From Candidatus Nomurabacteria bacterium (GTDB taxonomy: Bacteria > Patescibacteriota > Minisyncoccia > Phycocordibacterales > UBA9973), in contig CAIQAW010000040.1 in the NCBI GenBank assembly GCA_903869875.1, forward strand, positions 1 to 8,559: DNA of 8,559 bases, read 5' to 3'. The first letter of the stretch is position 1, and every line of letters begins with the position of its first letter. Shown here one piece after another: positions 1 through 5,978 of this stretch. Below the pieces are notes generated by a model, which was given only the letters and a program-made list of their open reading frames with translations, ran no database searches and was not told the origin of the DNA. Both the position numbers and the translations under genes were made by a program.

Positions 1-1
1 A

Positions 2-322
2 TTAGCAACTTCTATAAAAAAACTAAAATTAAATCCAAAAGACTGCACAGTATTACTAGACGGTGGACTACATGCACCAGCAGAATATGTTGACCAAACA
101 ACCGTTATAAAAGGCGACGAAAAACACGCTGTTATAGCCCTGGCGTCGATATATGCCAAAGTTACCCGCGACAGTTATATGCACAAACAGGCAAAGCTAT
201 ACCCAGAATATGGCTTTGAAAACCATGTCGGCTATGGCACCACCGCCCACTATAAGGCAATAAAGAAGGGTGGTTTAACACCACTACATAGAAAGAGTTT
301 CCTGAAAAGGGTTATAAAATAA
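2..322 (+). CDS. rnhB: Ribonuclease HII, C-terminal part (5' end outside window)
   Basis: The frame is open from the window edge to TAA at 320-322 and encodes about 106 residues. Ribonuclease HII cuts the RNA strand of RNA-DNA hybrids and starts removal of single ribonucleotides misincorporated into DNA. Visible family blocks, in order, are VLLDGGLHAP, then IKGDEKHAVIALASIYAKVT followed by RD, then YGFENHVGYGTTAHYKAI and GLTPLHRKSF. The Asp of LLDGG and the Asp of KGD match two of the four acidic metal ligands of the family; the N-terminal D-E-x-G pair lies outside the window. The protein ends soon after the HRxSF block, as is normal. It converges on fmt with a shared terminator. Assignment is by family motifs and is secure; the start and full length cannot be seen. 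Confidence 0.93.
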   Translation, partial: LATSIKKLKLNPKDCTVLLDGGLHAPAEYVDQTTVIKGDEKHAVIALASIYAKVTRDSYMHKQAKLYPEYGFENHVGYGTTAHYKAIKKGGLTPLHRKSFLKRVIK

Positions 323-354
323 AAAAAACCGGAAATTTAATTTCCGGTTTTTTT
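322..354. terminator. Bidirectional rho-independent terminator between rnhB and fmt
   Basis: The arms 322-335 and 341-354 pair through 14 bp around the core CCGGAAA/TTTCCGG, with a five-base loop (TTTAA). The stem has A-runs on its left side and T-runs on its right, so either transcript ends in a U-tract. It begins in the rnhB stop codon and ends just before the fmt stop, so it can serve both convergent genes. Confidence 0.9.
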
Positions 355-356
355 AT

Positions 357-1313
357 TTATATAGTATGTCCGCGTTTAAAGTCTTCGAAAGTCATTTCTT
401 GTTTACCTTCAGGAATGACTTTTTTTATTTCAAAAACACCATCGGTAAATATTGCGTCAGTTATTTTTATGCGTAGGGGTTTCTGGTCTTCGTCGCCATG
501 TTTTTTCTCTGTAAGGAAAAAGTATATACCCATCATACCTACATATGCGCGGTATTTGTTCCATAGGGTTTGCGGTTCGTCAGACAAATGCACTAGGCCG
601 TCTTCTTTTTTAATTTTCTTGGTAAATGTTGCCTTATCATGTTCCTGGTCTACACTGTTTATTTTATTATCTAAATATTTCGGTATAACATCGGCACACA
701 TTGTACCGCCTAGTGTAAACAGTTTTTCTGTTAGGGTTATGCGTGTATCTGTCGGACCAACAACATATTTTTCAACAGTAACTATAGGGCCGTGGTCGAC
801 TAATGGGTCTAACATCATAACACTAACACCAGTTACGGGTTCGTTGTTTAGTAGGGCAGACTCTATCGGGGCTGGACCACGGTATGCAGGTAGTAACGAC
901 GGGTGCACACAGAATATACCATTTGGTATCTGGTCTATTAGACTGGCAGGCATTATCAGCCCATAAGCCGCTACAATGCCGTAAGACGCGCCAATAGCAA
1001 CAATATGTTCGATTGCTTCGGGTGCAATCTTCTCGGGCTGGTAGACCGGTATACCGTGTTCCATAGCCCAGGCCTTAGCTGGTGGGGCAGTTAACACGCG
1101 GTGTCGGCCAATCGGTTTGTCGGGTGAACAAACAACCAGTGCGGGCAATGGGTGGCCGGCAGAAACCAACGCGTCTAATGTGTAGACTGCGTGTATAGGT
1201 GTGCCGAAGAATACATACGTACCTGACTGCCCAGGTGTGGGGCCACCGAAAGTTGCACTGTTTGGGGCAGAACCTACTTCATCTGGATTTATATATTTTA
1301 TAGTTATGGGCAT
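357..1313 (-). CDS. fmt: Methionyl-tRNA formyltransferase with N-terminal extension and altered catalytic Asn
   Basis: The enzyme transfers a formyl group from 10-formyltetrahydrofolate to Met-tRNA(fMet), making the initiator tRNA. At 318 residues it is of normal length. Visible blocks are VFFGTP (34-39), PDKPIGRHRVLTAPPAK (64-80), VAAYGLIMP (114-122), CVHPSLLPAYRGPAPIESAL (135-154) and LVDHGPI (171-177), then a C-terminal tRNA-binding-type domain. Of the family catalytic triad Asn-His-Asp, His137 and Asp173 are present but the Asn of N-x-H is Cys135 (codon TGT). The protein starts about 30 residues before the usual 'KIVFFGTP' beginning; ATG at 1313 is the only start codon in frame after an upstream TGA, so the extension appears real. 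No Shine-Dalgarno sequence precedes it. It is the last gene of the lepB-hisS-def-fmt cluster, 81 bp after def, which fits paired formylation and deformylation. Confidence 0.93.
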   Translation of the reverse strand: MPITIKYINPDEVGSAPNSATFGGPTPGQSGTYVFFGTPIHAVYTLDALVSAGHPLPALVVCSPDKPIGRHRVLTAPPAKAWAMEHGIPVYQPEKIAPEAIEHIVAIGASYGIVAAYGLIMPASLIDQIPNGIFCVHPSLLPAYRGPAPIESALLNNEPVTGVSVMMLDPLVDHGPIVTVEKYVVGPTDTRITLTEKLFTLGGTMCADVIPKYLDNKINSVDQEHDKATFTKKIKKEDGLVHLSDEPQTLWNKYRAYVGMMGIYFFLTEKKHGDEDQKPLRIKITDAIFTDGVFEIKKVIPEGKQEMTFEDFKRGHTI

Positions 1314-1384
1314 GTGTAATTGTTTTCTGACTTCCCAGGTGTTGGACCGCCGACAGAGCTCTGCGGGACAACACCTAGTTCGTC
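1224..1384 (-). repeat. Diverged tandem duplication of the fmt 5' coding region
   Basis: Read on the minus strand, copy A (1384 to 1328, between def and fmt) encodes DELGVVPQSSVGGPTPGKS. Copy B (1283 to 1224, inside fmt codons 11-30) encodes DEVGSAPNSATFGGPTPGQS. With one gap, 12 aligned residues are identical, and six of those codons differ only by synonymous changes (gac/gat, ccg/cca, agc/agt, ggc/ggt, ggt/ggc, cca/ccc). The copies are 101 bp apart and therefore in different frames. The pattern suggests that both copies were under protein-level constraint for part of their history. Seen directly; the function is unknown. Confidence 0.75.
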
Positions 1385-1414
1385 AGATTCGCTATTAGTG
1401 TTTATGATTATGTT
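1304..1414 (-). other. Possible short coding frame or gene relic between def and fmt
   Basis: An open frame of 36 codons starts after a TAG inside the end of def, covers repeat copy A, and stops at a TAA that overlaps the fmt start by 10 bp. It is +1 relative to def and has no ATG, GTG or TTG, so a conventional start is missing (only ATA/ATC codons lie near its beginning). It could be a dead copy of the fmt 5' end, a def C-terminal extension reached by frameshifting, or a coupled leader peptide. The first is the simplest reading. The overlap with the fmt ATG would allow translational coupling if the frame is read. Confidence 0.3.
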
Positions 1415-1952
1415 CTAAACTTATACCACCGTCTTCTTGGTCGTCGGGTAAAATTTCTTCTATGTTTTTTGCTTTGTCGACAAACAGTATACCGTCTAGG
1501 TGGTCTACTTCATGCTGGAAAATATGTGCTAACAAACCACCAGCACCACGTGTAAACTTGGTACCGTGTTCGTCGTACGCTTCGATAGTAACATTGTTGT
1601 GGCGTTTTACTGTACCATATAACCAACGACAAGACAAACAACCTTCACCGGCTTTCCATTCTTGTTTTGTAGAACGTTTTATAATATTAGGGTTTATATA
1701 TACCTGATCTGTATTGTCTTTAAACTTTTTCGGGTCTGCATCGTGCAGTAGGGCACCGTTAACAATAAATATACGCAAGTTTACACCGATCTGTGGTGCA
1801 GCTATAGCAACACCGTCTGACTGACTGTGCAATGCGGTAACCATATCAGAAAGTGTTTTCTGTATTTCTGCATTACCAATATCTGCCACACTAACAGGTG
1901 TAGATATTTTACGTAATGCTGGGTGGCCGTCTTGTACAATATTGTTTGGCAT
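1395..1952 (-). CDS. def: Peptide deformylase
   Basis: The enzyme removes the N-formyl group from nascent proteins and uses one metal ion. All three family motifs are visible in 185 residues: DGVAIAAPQIG (46-56; motif 1, usually G-x-G-x-A-A-x-Q, here with Ala in place of the second Gly), EGCLS (103-107) with metal ligand Cys105, and QHEVDHLDG (146-154) with ligands His147 and His151 and catalytic Glu148. The chain ends in an acidic stretch and a short His-rich tail, HNHKH. The N-terminal PNNIVQDGHPALRK matches the usual beginning of the family, which supports the ATG at 1952. No Shine-Dalgarno sequence precedes it; the region is nearly all A/T. It lies 24 bp after hisS and 81 bp before fmt on the same strand, consistent with one transcript. 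Confidence 0.95.
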   Translation of the reverse strand: MPNNIVQDGHPALRKISTPVSVADIGNAEIQKTLSDMVTALHSQSDGVAIAAPQIGVNLRIFIVNGALLHDADPKKFKDNTDQVYINPNIIKRSTKQEWKAGEGCLSCRWLYGTVKRHNNVTIEAYDEHGTKFTRGAGGLLAHIFQHEVDHLDGILFVDKAKNIEEILPDDQEDGGISLEHNHKH

Positions 1953-1976
1953 AATTTAAAACAAAAATTATAAAAT

Positions 1977-3284
1977 TTATTTTAATTTTTTAACGTATTC
2001 TAGTAGGTCAGCCATTTTAACTATTTCCTGAGAACGGGTTTCCATATCGCGAACAATAACAGTGTTGTCTATTGCTTCTTTTTGGCCGAATATTATTGCA
2101 TAAGGTATACCACTTTTTTCTGCAGAACCTAGTTGGCCACCAAGTGAATCTTTGGACAAAGATTGTAAAATTGGTATATGTGCCTTACGAAGTATTTCAA
2201 TAACGTTTAGACTTTTTAGTTTAGCTTCAAAACCAAGTTGTATAAAATAGAACTTTGGTTTTTTCAATATACGTGGCACAAGTTTGTTAAACCATGCAGT
2301 TTCAATAACACGGTCTACACCGATAGCAGCACCTATAGCAGGTACGTCTTTCTTAGAACCAAGTGTTTTAGCAAGGTAGTCGTAACGTCCACCACCGGCT
2401 ATTGTTATTGGGCCACCGTCTTCTGCACCATCTAGTTCAACTATTTCAAAAACTGTTTTTGAATAATATGAAAGTCCACGAACAAGGTTTTTGTTTATGC
2501 GGTAGTTTATGCCCATTTGTTCCAAGTATTCTAATACTTGTTTAAAATGCTTTTTCGATTCACCAGTTAGGAAAGAGATTGAGTCTGGTGCGTTTTCGTT
2601 TATTGCAATTGTCTTAGGGTCCTTAGAATCTAGTATGCGTAGTGGGTTTGTTTTAAGGCGTTCGCGGTCTACTGCAGGTAGGTCGTTAATGTGTTTTTTG
2701 TAGTATGCAACAAGTTCCTTTAAGTATGCCGGGCGAGATTCTTTGTCGCCAATAGAGTTTATGTCTACAACTAGATTTTTAGCACCAGCTTCGTCTAGTA
2801 TTGTCATTATTGTTTTTATTATCAATGCGTCGGCAATACTTTTTTCAGTACCAAGTATTTCCAGGTTGAATTGGCGGAATTCTCGGTAACGTCCGCGTTG
2901 TGTGTTGTCGTGGCGGTAAAGTGGACCATAACTGTAGAACATTACAGGTTGTGGTTGGTTGCCCATACCGTGTTCCATATATGCACGCATTATAGATGCA
3001 GTGTATTCAGGGCGCAATGCCAACTGGTCGCCACCTTTTGTTTTCAAAGTGTACATTTCTTTGTCCACTATGTCTGTACCTTCACCAACACCCATTAGCC
3101 ACAATTCTTGTTTTTCCATTATCGGTGGTTCGATAGGTTTGAAACCATAATACAGTGCTACTTCTTGAGCCTTTTCAAAAAGACCTTGGTAGTGGTAGTA
3201 GACTTCACCGTGTATGTCGCGCATGCCTTTTACACTTTGCAAAGGTTCTTTTTTATTTGATGCTGGTTTTTTTGGAGTTGACAT
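1977..3284 (-). CDS. hisS: Histidyl-tRNA synthetase
   Basis: This class II aminoacyl-tRNA synthetase charges tRNA(His). The 435 residues show GMRDIHGE (20-27), the class II core with EGTDIVDKEMYTLK (68-81) and LALRPEYTASIMRAY (88-102), motif 2 GPLYRHDNTQRGRYREFRQF (120-139), the histidine-specific block LVRGLSYYSKTVFEI (267-281), AGGGRYDYL (296-304), and motif 3 AIGAAIGVDRV (316-326). The last ~95 residues form the usual anticodon-binding domain. Arg269 matches the catalytic Arg of RGLDYY, but the Asp of that motif is Ser272 (codon TCA). A ~12-residue Lys-rich leader precedes the family's normal start; no in-frame start is clearly better than ATG at 3284. It follows lepB by 38 bp and precedes def by 24 bp, probably in one operon. 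Confidence 0.96.
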   Translation of the reverse strand: MSTPKKPASNKKEPLQSVKGMRDIHGEVYYHYQGLFEKAQEVALYYGFKPIEPPIMEKQELWLMGVGEGTDIVDKEMYTLKTKGGDQLALRPEYTASIMRAYMEHGMGNQPQPVMFYSYGPLYRHDNTQRGRYREFRQFNLEILGTEKSIADALIIKTIMTILDEAGAKNLVVDINSIGDKESRPAYLKELVAYYKKHINDLPAVDRERLKTNPLRILDSKDPKTIAINENAPDSISFLTGESKKHFKQVLEYLEQMGINYRINKNLVRGLSYYSKTVFEIVELDGAEDGGPITIAGGGRYDYLAKTLGSKKDVPAIGAAIGVDRVIETAWFNKLVPRILKKPKFYFIQLGFEAKLKSLNVIEILRKAHIPILQSLSKDSLGGQLGSAEKSGIPYAIIFGQKEAIDNTVIVRDMETRSQEIVKMADLLEYVKKLK

Positions 3285-3322
3285 AAATTTGTAATTATTA
3301 TTCTGATTATTTTAAAAGTTTT

Positions 3323-3943
3323 TTATTCTTCTGTAACTTTACCTGGTAATACGTTTATTGCGTTAAAAGGGTACAGTCTAAGGAATGCGCGCCCTGTTAG
3401 TAGTTTCTTAGGTACAAAGCCCCATCCGCGCGAGTCGTAACTTTCTTTGCGGTTGTCGCCCATAACATAGTAACTATCTGCGGGAACTATTCTATCTACT
3501 GTGTCTAGTTGTGGGTCGGGCACGTAACTGGTTTCGTCTAGTTTTAACCCGTCAGGGTGTTCTGTATTATATATTGTTACTTTGCCTGCTGTTATAACAA
3601 TACGTTCGCCGGGTAGGCCTATCATGCGTTTTATAAAATACTTGCTTGGGTCGTTTGGGTACTGGAAAACAACTACGTCGCCACGATGGGGCACACCTAT
3701 TTCATAAGACAGTTTGTCTACTATTAGGTAGTCTTTGTCATGGAAAGTAGGGTACATAGACAAACCAGAAACAACGAACGGCTGCATTATGTATAAACGT
3801 ATAGGTATAATAATGGCCAATGCAATAATGAAGAAACGTATAAACTCTTTAATTTCTTCCTTTGTAGTTGGCTTGCGTTCGACACTAGTCGGCTGTTCTA
3901 TTTTGTTGTTTTGTATGTCTTCCATATGGGCCATATTATACAT
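3323..3943 (-). CDS. lepB: Signal peptidase I
   Basis: This membrane serine protease cleaves signal peptides from exported proteins. A charged N-terminal stretch leads into a single hydrophobic segment (about 34-53). The catalytic Ser62 lies in SGLSMYPTF (59-67), the general-base Lys105 in YFIKRMIGLPGE (102-113), and the GDNRKESYDSRGWGFV block is at 162-177. One membrane anchor and ~200 residues fit the short type seen in Gram-positive bacteria and relatives. The span given is the longest frame. Its first ATG (3943) overlaps two TATAAT boxes, so the true start is probably Met4 (3934) or Met7 (3925). It heads the leftward lepB-hisS-def-fmt cluster. Confidence 0.95.
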   Translation of the reverse strand: MYNMAHMEDIQNNKIEQPTSVERKPTTKEEIKEFIRFFIIALAIIIPIRLYIMQPFVVSGLSMYPTFHDKDYLIVDKLSYEIGVPHRGDVVVFQYPNDPSKYFIKRMIGLPGERIVITAGKVTIYNTEHPDGLKLDETSYVPDPQLDTVDRIVPADSYYVMGDNRKESYDSRGWGFVPKKLLTGRAFLRLYPFNAINVLPGKVTEE

Positions 3944-3947
3944 TATA
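3935..3947 (-). promoter_or_regulatory. Tandem -10 boxes at the lepB start
   Basis: On the minus strand TATAAT occurs at 3947-3942 and again at 3940-3935. The first is followed by seven bases and then ATG (lepB Met4); the second is nine bases before Met7. No convincing -35 hexamer is seen. This placement predicts a leaderless or nearly leaderless lepB mRNA and heads the four-gene cluster. Confidence 0.5.
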
Positions 3948-3981
3948 TATGGCCTTGACGGAAATAGGTGTTTTGTTGTAT

Positions 3982-4012
3982 AAAAAACCCCCGCTATTTT
4001 CGGATAGCGAGG
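3982..4012 (-). terminator. Rho-independent terminator after the 4042-4662 gene
   Basis: On the minus strand the arms 4012-4004 and 3997-3989 pair through nine bp (one G-U), with a six-base loop, followed by G and TTTTTT at 3987-3982. On the plus strand the same pair is a mismatch and there is no T-tract, so it acts leftward only. It separates the preceding gene from lepB. Confidence 0.85.
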
Positions 4013-4041
4013 TGATTTGTTGGTGGGATAGGGAATGTAAA

Positions 4042-4662
4042 CTAATTTGTTGCAGCAACAAAACTAGGGGTTGGGTTTTTTACTTTTTGGCAAAATGTTT
4101 TCATTTTTTTAGGGCAGTGTTCTAAGTCAGTATCGTTTTCAGATCGAACTGAACCGTTTACTATAAACTTGTCGCCATATGGTACATAGGGTTCTACATT
4201 TTCTGTAGAATAACCACTAGTTAAAACGAGTTTTTGAATTACAAGTAGTGAATTTTTTATAGCAATTACTTGTTCTAATTCCGGAGGTGTTCCATAATCT
4301 TGATTTGAAACAATAATGTCTTCTGGGTTTAAAATGTCAACAATAGTATTGCCATTTCTACACCACAACATATCAAGTTTAATTTCTTTAGATTTCTGTA
4401 TAGTAGATTCTAATTTAGAGACATCTTTGATGTCATAGATCTCAATACCGACAGATTTTTTAGGGTGTCTGTGTTTTATCAACTCAGACAAATGTAGTAG
4501 GTTTGGGTATTCCCCATGCAAGCTAATTTCAGAACCAAAAAATATATTTGTCAGAATTATTCCGTCAATACATTCTGTGGTCAAAATTCTTGTTACTTCG
4601 CGCATGCACTGTGCAAAGTTTAGAACATCTAATAATACAAATACTTGTTTTTCTTGTGCCAT
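4042..4662 (-). CDS. Uncharacterised protein, possibly a divergent BtpA-like TIM barrel
   Basis: I do not recognise this 206-residue protein with certainty. It has alternating short hydrophobic strands typical of a beta-alpha barrel: CIDGIILTN (31-39), SVGIEIYDI (70-78), LDMLWCR (96-102), EDIIVSN (114-120), LVLTSGYSTENVEPYVPYGD (145-164) and KFIVNGSV (165-172). The last two resemble the C-terminal phosphate-binding half of BtpA/SgcQ-type barrels, where a 'SG-x-T-x-EN-V' block is followed by 'aDgfiVGts'. The first half is a poor match, so function cannot be inferred. By eye it is more AT-rich than the housekeeping genes. It has its own promoter-like box and terminator and is divergent from pth. 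No signal peptide or membrane segment is seen. Confidence 0.75.
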   Translation of the reverse strand: MAQEKQVFVLLDVLNFAQCMREVTRILTTECIDGIILTNIFFGSEISLHGEYPNLLHLSELIKHRHPKKSVGIEIYDIKDVSKLESTIQKSKEIKLDMLWCRNGNTIVDILNPEDIIVSNQDYGTPPELEQVIAIKNSLLVIQKLVLTSGYSTENVEPYVPYGDKFIVNGSVRSENDTDLEHCPKKMKTFCQKVKNPTPSFVAATN

Positions 4663-4679
4663 AACTTAAATAATTTTTT

Positions 4680-4685
4680 ATTATA
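4680..4685 (-). promoter_or_regulatory. -10 box for the 4042-4662 gene
   Basis: TATAAT on the minus strand lies 17 bp before the ATG at 4662, giving a predicted 5' leader of about ten AT-rich bases with no Shine-Dalgarno sequence. No strong -35 is seen. It lies back to back with the pth promoter in a 68-bp divergent gap. Confidence 0.45.
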
Positions 4686-4695
4686 CTACCACATA

Positions 4696-4724
4696 AAGAC
4701 ATTTTTAACAAATTATGATATTAT
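4696..4724 (+). promoter_or_regulatory. Extended -10 promoter of pth
   Basis: TGA-TATTAT at 4716-4724 forms an extended -10 element. A weak -35 (AAGACA, 4696-4701) lies 17 bp upstream. Six bases separate the -10 from ATG at 4731, so transcription should begin at or next to the start codon. Confidence 0.6.
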
Positions 4725-4730
4725 ATAAAA

Positions 4731-5270
4731 ATGATAGTTTTTGCCTTAGGTAATCCAGGAAAAGAATATGAACAAACCCGCCACAATGCGGGGCGGATTA
4801 CACTTCCAGTAGATAGTGGACAGTTTACAGTGGACAGCAATAGCAAAATACAAATACTTTACCCAGACACATACATGAACGAATCTGGTCAGTATGTAGC
4901 CAAAATAATGCGCCAAAAGGCCGAGGGTACACTATGGGCCGTAATACACGACGACATAGACATAGCAATAGGTGCAATGAAGATTTCAGTTGCCAGTGGC
5001 CACGGTGGGCACAACGGTGTGCGTTCTATAATAGACCACATGGGCAAAGACTTTATTCGTATTCGTATTGGCATATGTCCGGTAGATACAGAAGGCAACC
5101 TGCGCAAACCACGTGGTTTCTGGGGTCAAAATAAAACAGCAGACTATGTACTGCAAAAGTTTAGTGGACCAGAGTTAGAAAAAATCCGTGCACTGACACC
5201 GACAGTTACAAAGGCGCTAGAAACAATTGTTACTGAAGGCATAGAAAAGGCGATGAGTTTGTATAATTAA
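4731..5270 (+). CDS. pth: Peptidyl-tRNA hydrolase carrying an in-frame heptamer-repeat segment
   Basis: The enzyme recycles peptidyl-tRNA that drops off the ribosome. Family residues are in place: GNPG (7-10), catalytic His18 in TRHNAG (16-21), Asn50 in DTYMNESG (46-53), HDDID (73-77), and Asn95 in GHGGHNG (90-96), followed by RIRIGI. At 179 residues it is slightly short. The stretch between HNAG and TYMN is about 25 residues, against about 45 in the Escherichia coli enzyme. That region contains VDSGQFTVDSN (27-37), a seven-residue peptide period made by a 7-bp DNA repeat. The catalytic residues are retained, so it is probably active. It lies alone on the plus strand between two AT-rich leftward genes, with an extended -10 six bases before ATG and its own terminator. 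Confidence 0.94.
   Translation: MIVFALGNPGKEYEQTRHNAGRITLPVDSGQFTVDSNSKIQILYPDTYMNESGQYVAKIMRQKAEGTLWAVIHDDIDIAIGAMKISVASGHGGHNGVRSIIDHMGKDFIRIRIGICPVDTEGNLRKPRGFWGQNKTADYVLQKFSGPELEKIRALTPTVTKALETIVTEGIEKAMSLYN
4808..4842 (+). repeat. 7-bp-period tandem repeat inside pth
   Basis: Five consecutive heptamers read AGTAGAT, AGTGGAC, AGTTTAC, AGTGGAC and AGCAATA; on the other strand the consensus is ACTGTNN. Three heptamers equal seven codons, which produces the VDSGQFT/VDSNSKI peptide period. The same heptamer family occurs at 5944-5978. Confidence 0.7.
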
Positions 5271-5271
5271 A

Positions 5272-5299
5272 AAAGCCTTCTGCGCTTGCAGAAGGCTTT
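5272..5299. terminator. Bidirectional terminator between pth and the 5303-5830 gene
   Basis: Arms AAAGCCTTCTGC (5272-5283) and GCAGAAGGCTTT (5288-5299) form a 12-bp perfect stem with loop GCTT. Rightward the tail is TTTCGTCTATTTTATT; leftward it is TTTTTTAATT, the stronger U-tract. It starts two bases after the pth stop codon and serves both convergent genes. Confidence 0.9.
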
Positions 5300-5302
5300 C
5301 GT

Positions 5303-5830
5303 CTATTTTATTTTTTTATTCTTTGTTTTTCTTTTGAAAAAGAAAACCTTTTTTTTAACTTCCTCCTGCACATATGATATTTTTTCTATCATTGGTGCAC
5401 GCTGACCTGCATCGGTTTTTTGTTCAAATTTGTATTGCCAATAAATTTGTTTAGCTATTTCTATTATACATTTCTCTTTTTCATTTATTACATTTTCATG
5501 TAATTGTATGTGAATTTCAAAATCATCAGAAACATCAACACTTTCAATAAAATTACATGCTTGAAATTTTTTAATTAATAGAAAAAATGAAATCAAATTT
5601 GGTAGACTTTTAGGGCCCGTTTCGCAGTAACATAATAAATCGTCTGTATCTATTGCGTCAATTATATCCACACCATACTCCTCCATTATCAATACTTCTG
5701 TCTTGTAAAAATGCTCAATAATAGATCTAAGTCTTGGTATTTTGCAAAAAAGGTGTTCAGTATTTATATAGTCAATTATAAATACTTCATCATAAAACGA
5801 ATATATTTTAGTATTTTCTTTATTTTCCAT
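5303..5830 (-). CDS. Hypothetical protein, orphan, Lys-rich tail
   Basis: I do not recognise this 175-residue protein. It has an aromatic and acidic first third (DEVFIIDYINTEHLF, 14-28), a hydrophobic helix-like stretch LPNLISFFLLIKKF (76-89), which is too short and charged to call a membrane segment, and a central mixed region with SDDFEIHIQLHENV (101-114). The strongly basic tail (159-175, including KKKVFFFKRKTKNKK) may bind nucleic acid or membrane phosphates. By eye the gene is markedly AT-rich compared with pth and rpsA, which may mean transfer or relaxed selection. The long open frame, own -10 box and strong downstream terminator support a real gene. ATG at 5830 is the only good start; no Shine-Dalgarno sequence is present. 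Confidence 0.7.
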   Translation of the reverse strand: MENKENTKIYSFYDEVFIIDYINTEHLFCKIPRLRSIIEHFYKTEVLIMEEYGVDIIDAIDTDDLLCYCETGPKSLPNLISFFLLIKKFQACNFIESVDVSDDFEIHIQLHENVINEKEKCIIEIAKQIYWQYKFEQKTDAGQRAPMIEKISYVQEEVKKKVFFFKRKTKNKKIK

Positions 5831-5859
5831 GATTAAAAAGAATTTAAATTGTTTCTATT

Positions 5860-5865
5860 ATTATA
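5860..5865 (-). promoter_or_regulatory. -10 box for the 5303-5830 gene
   Basis: TATAAT on the minus strand lies in a run of T/A alternation, about 29 bp before the ATG at 5830. A weak TTGCAT sits 16 bp upstream as a possible -35. The predicted leader is roughly 23 bases and AT-rich. Confidence 0.4.
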
Positions 5866-5902
5866 TACATACGGTATATATATGCAATAGGCGATTCTGC
5901 AC

Positions 5903-5939
5903 AACAAAAGAGCGGCGCCGTAGGCGCCGCTCTTTTGTT
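5903..5939. terminator. Strong hairpin terminator downstream of rpsA
   Basis: The arms 5903-5919 and 5923-5939 pair perfectly over 17 bp around GAGCGGCGCC/GGCGCCGCTC, with loop GTA. The A-run on one side and T-run on the other give U-rich 3' arms on both strands. It lies 40 bp after the rpsA stop on the minus strand and upstream of the 5303-5830 gene's promoter, so its main job is probably to end the rpsA transcript. Confidence 0.85.
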
Positions 5940-5943
5940 TGTT

Positions 5944-5978
5944 ACTGCAAACTATAAACTGTTCGCTGTAAACTGATT
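5944..5978. repeat. 7-bp-period tandem repeat after the rpsA stop
   Basis: Five heptamers read ACTGCAA, ACTATAA, ACTGTTC, GCTGTAA and ACTGATT, ending directly at the rpsA stop codon. They belong to the same ACTGTNN family as the repeat inside pth, in inverted orientation relative to it. Confidence 0.65.

Noticed and set aside
415..966. Plus-strand open frame opposite fmt
   Set aside because: It is antisense to a well-supported fmt, without family motifs or start signals.
1380..1420. Programmed +1 frameshift extending Def into the repeat frame
   Set aside because: The sequence at the def stop (CAC TAA T) is not a known slippery site, and no pause structure is evident. It is kept only as a possibility under the duplication finding.
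3955..3984. Rightward promoter-like pair TTGACG-18 bp-TATAAA
   Set aside because: No rightward gene follows until pth at 4731, which has its own promoter. A transcript would run antisense to the 4042-4662 gene. Spacing and hexamers are only fair, so chance is likely.
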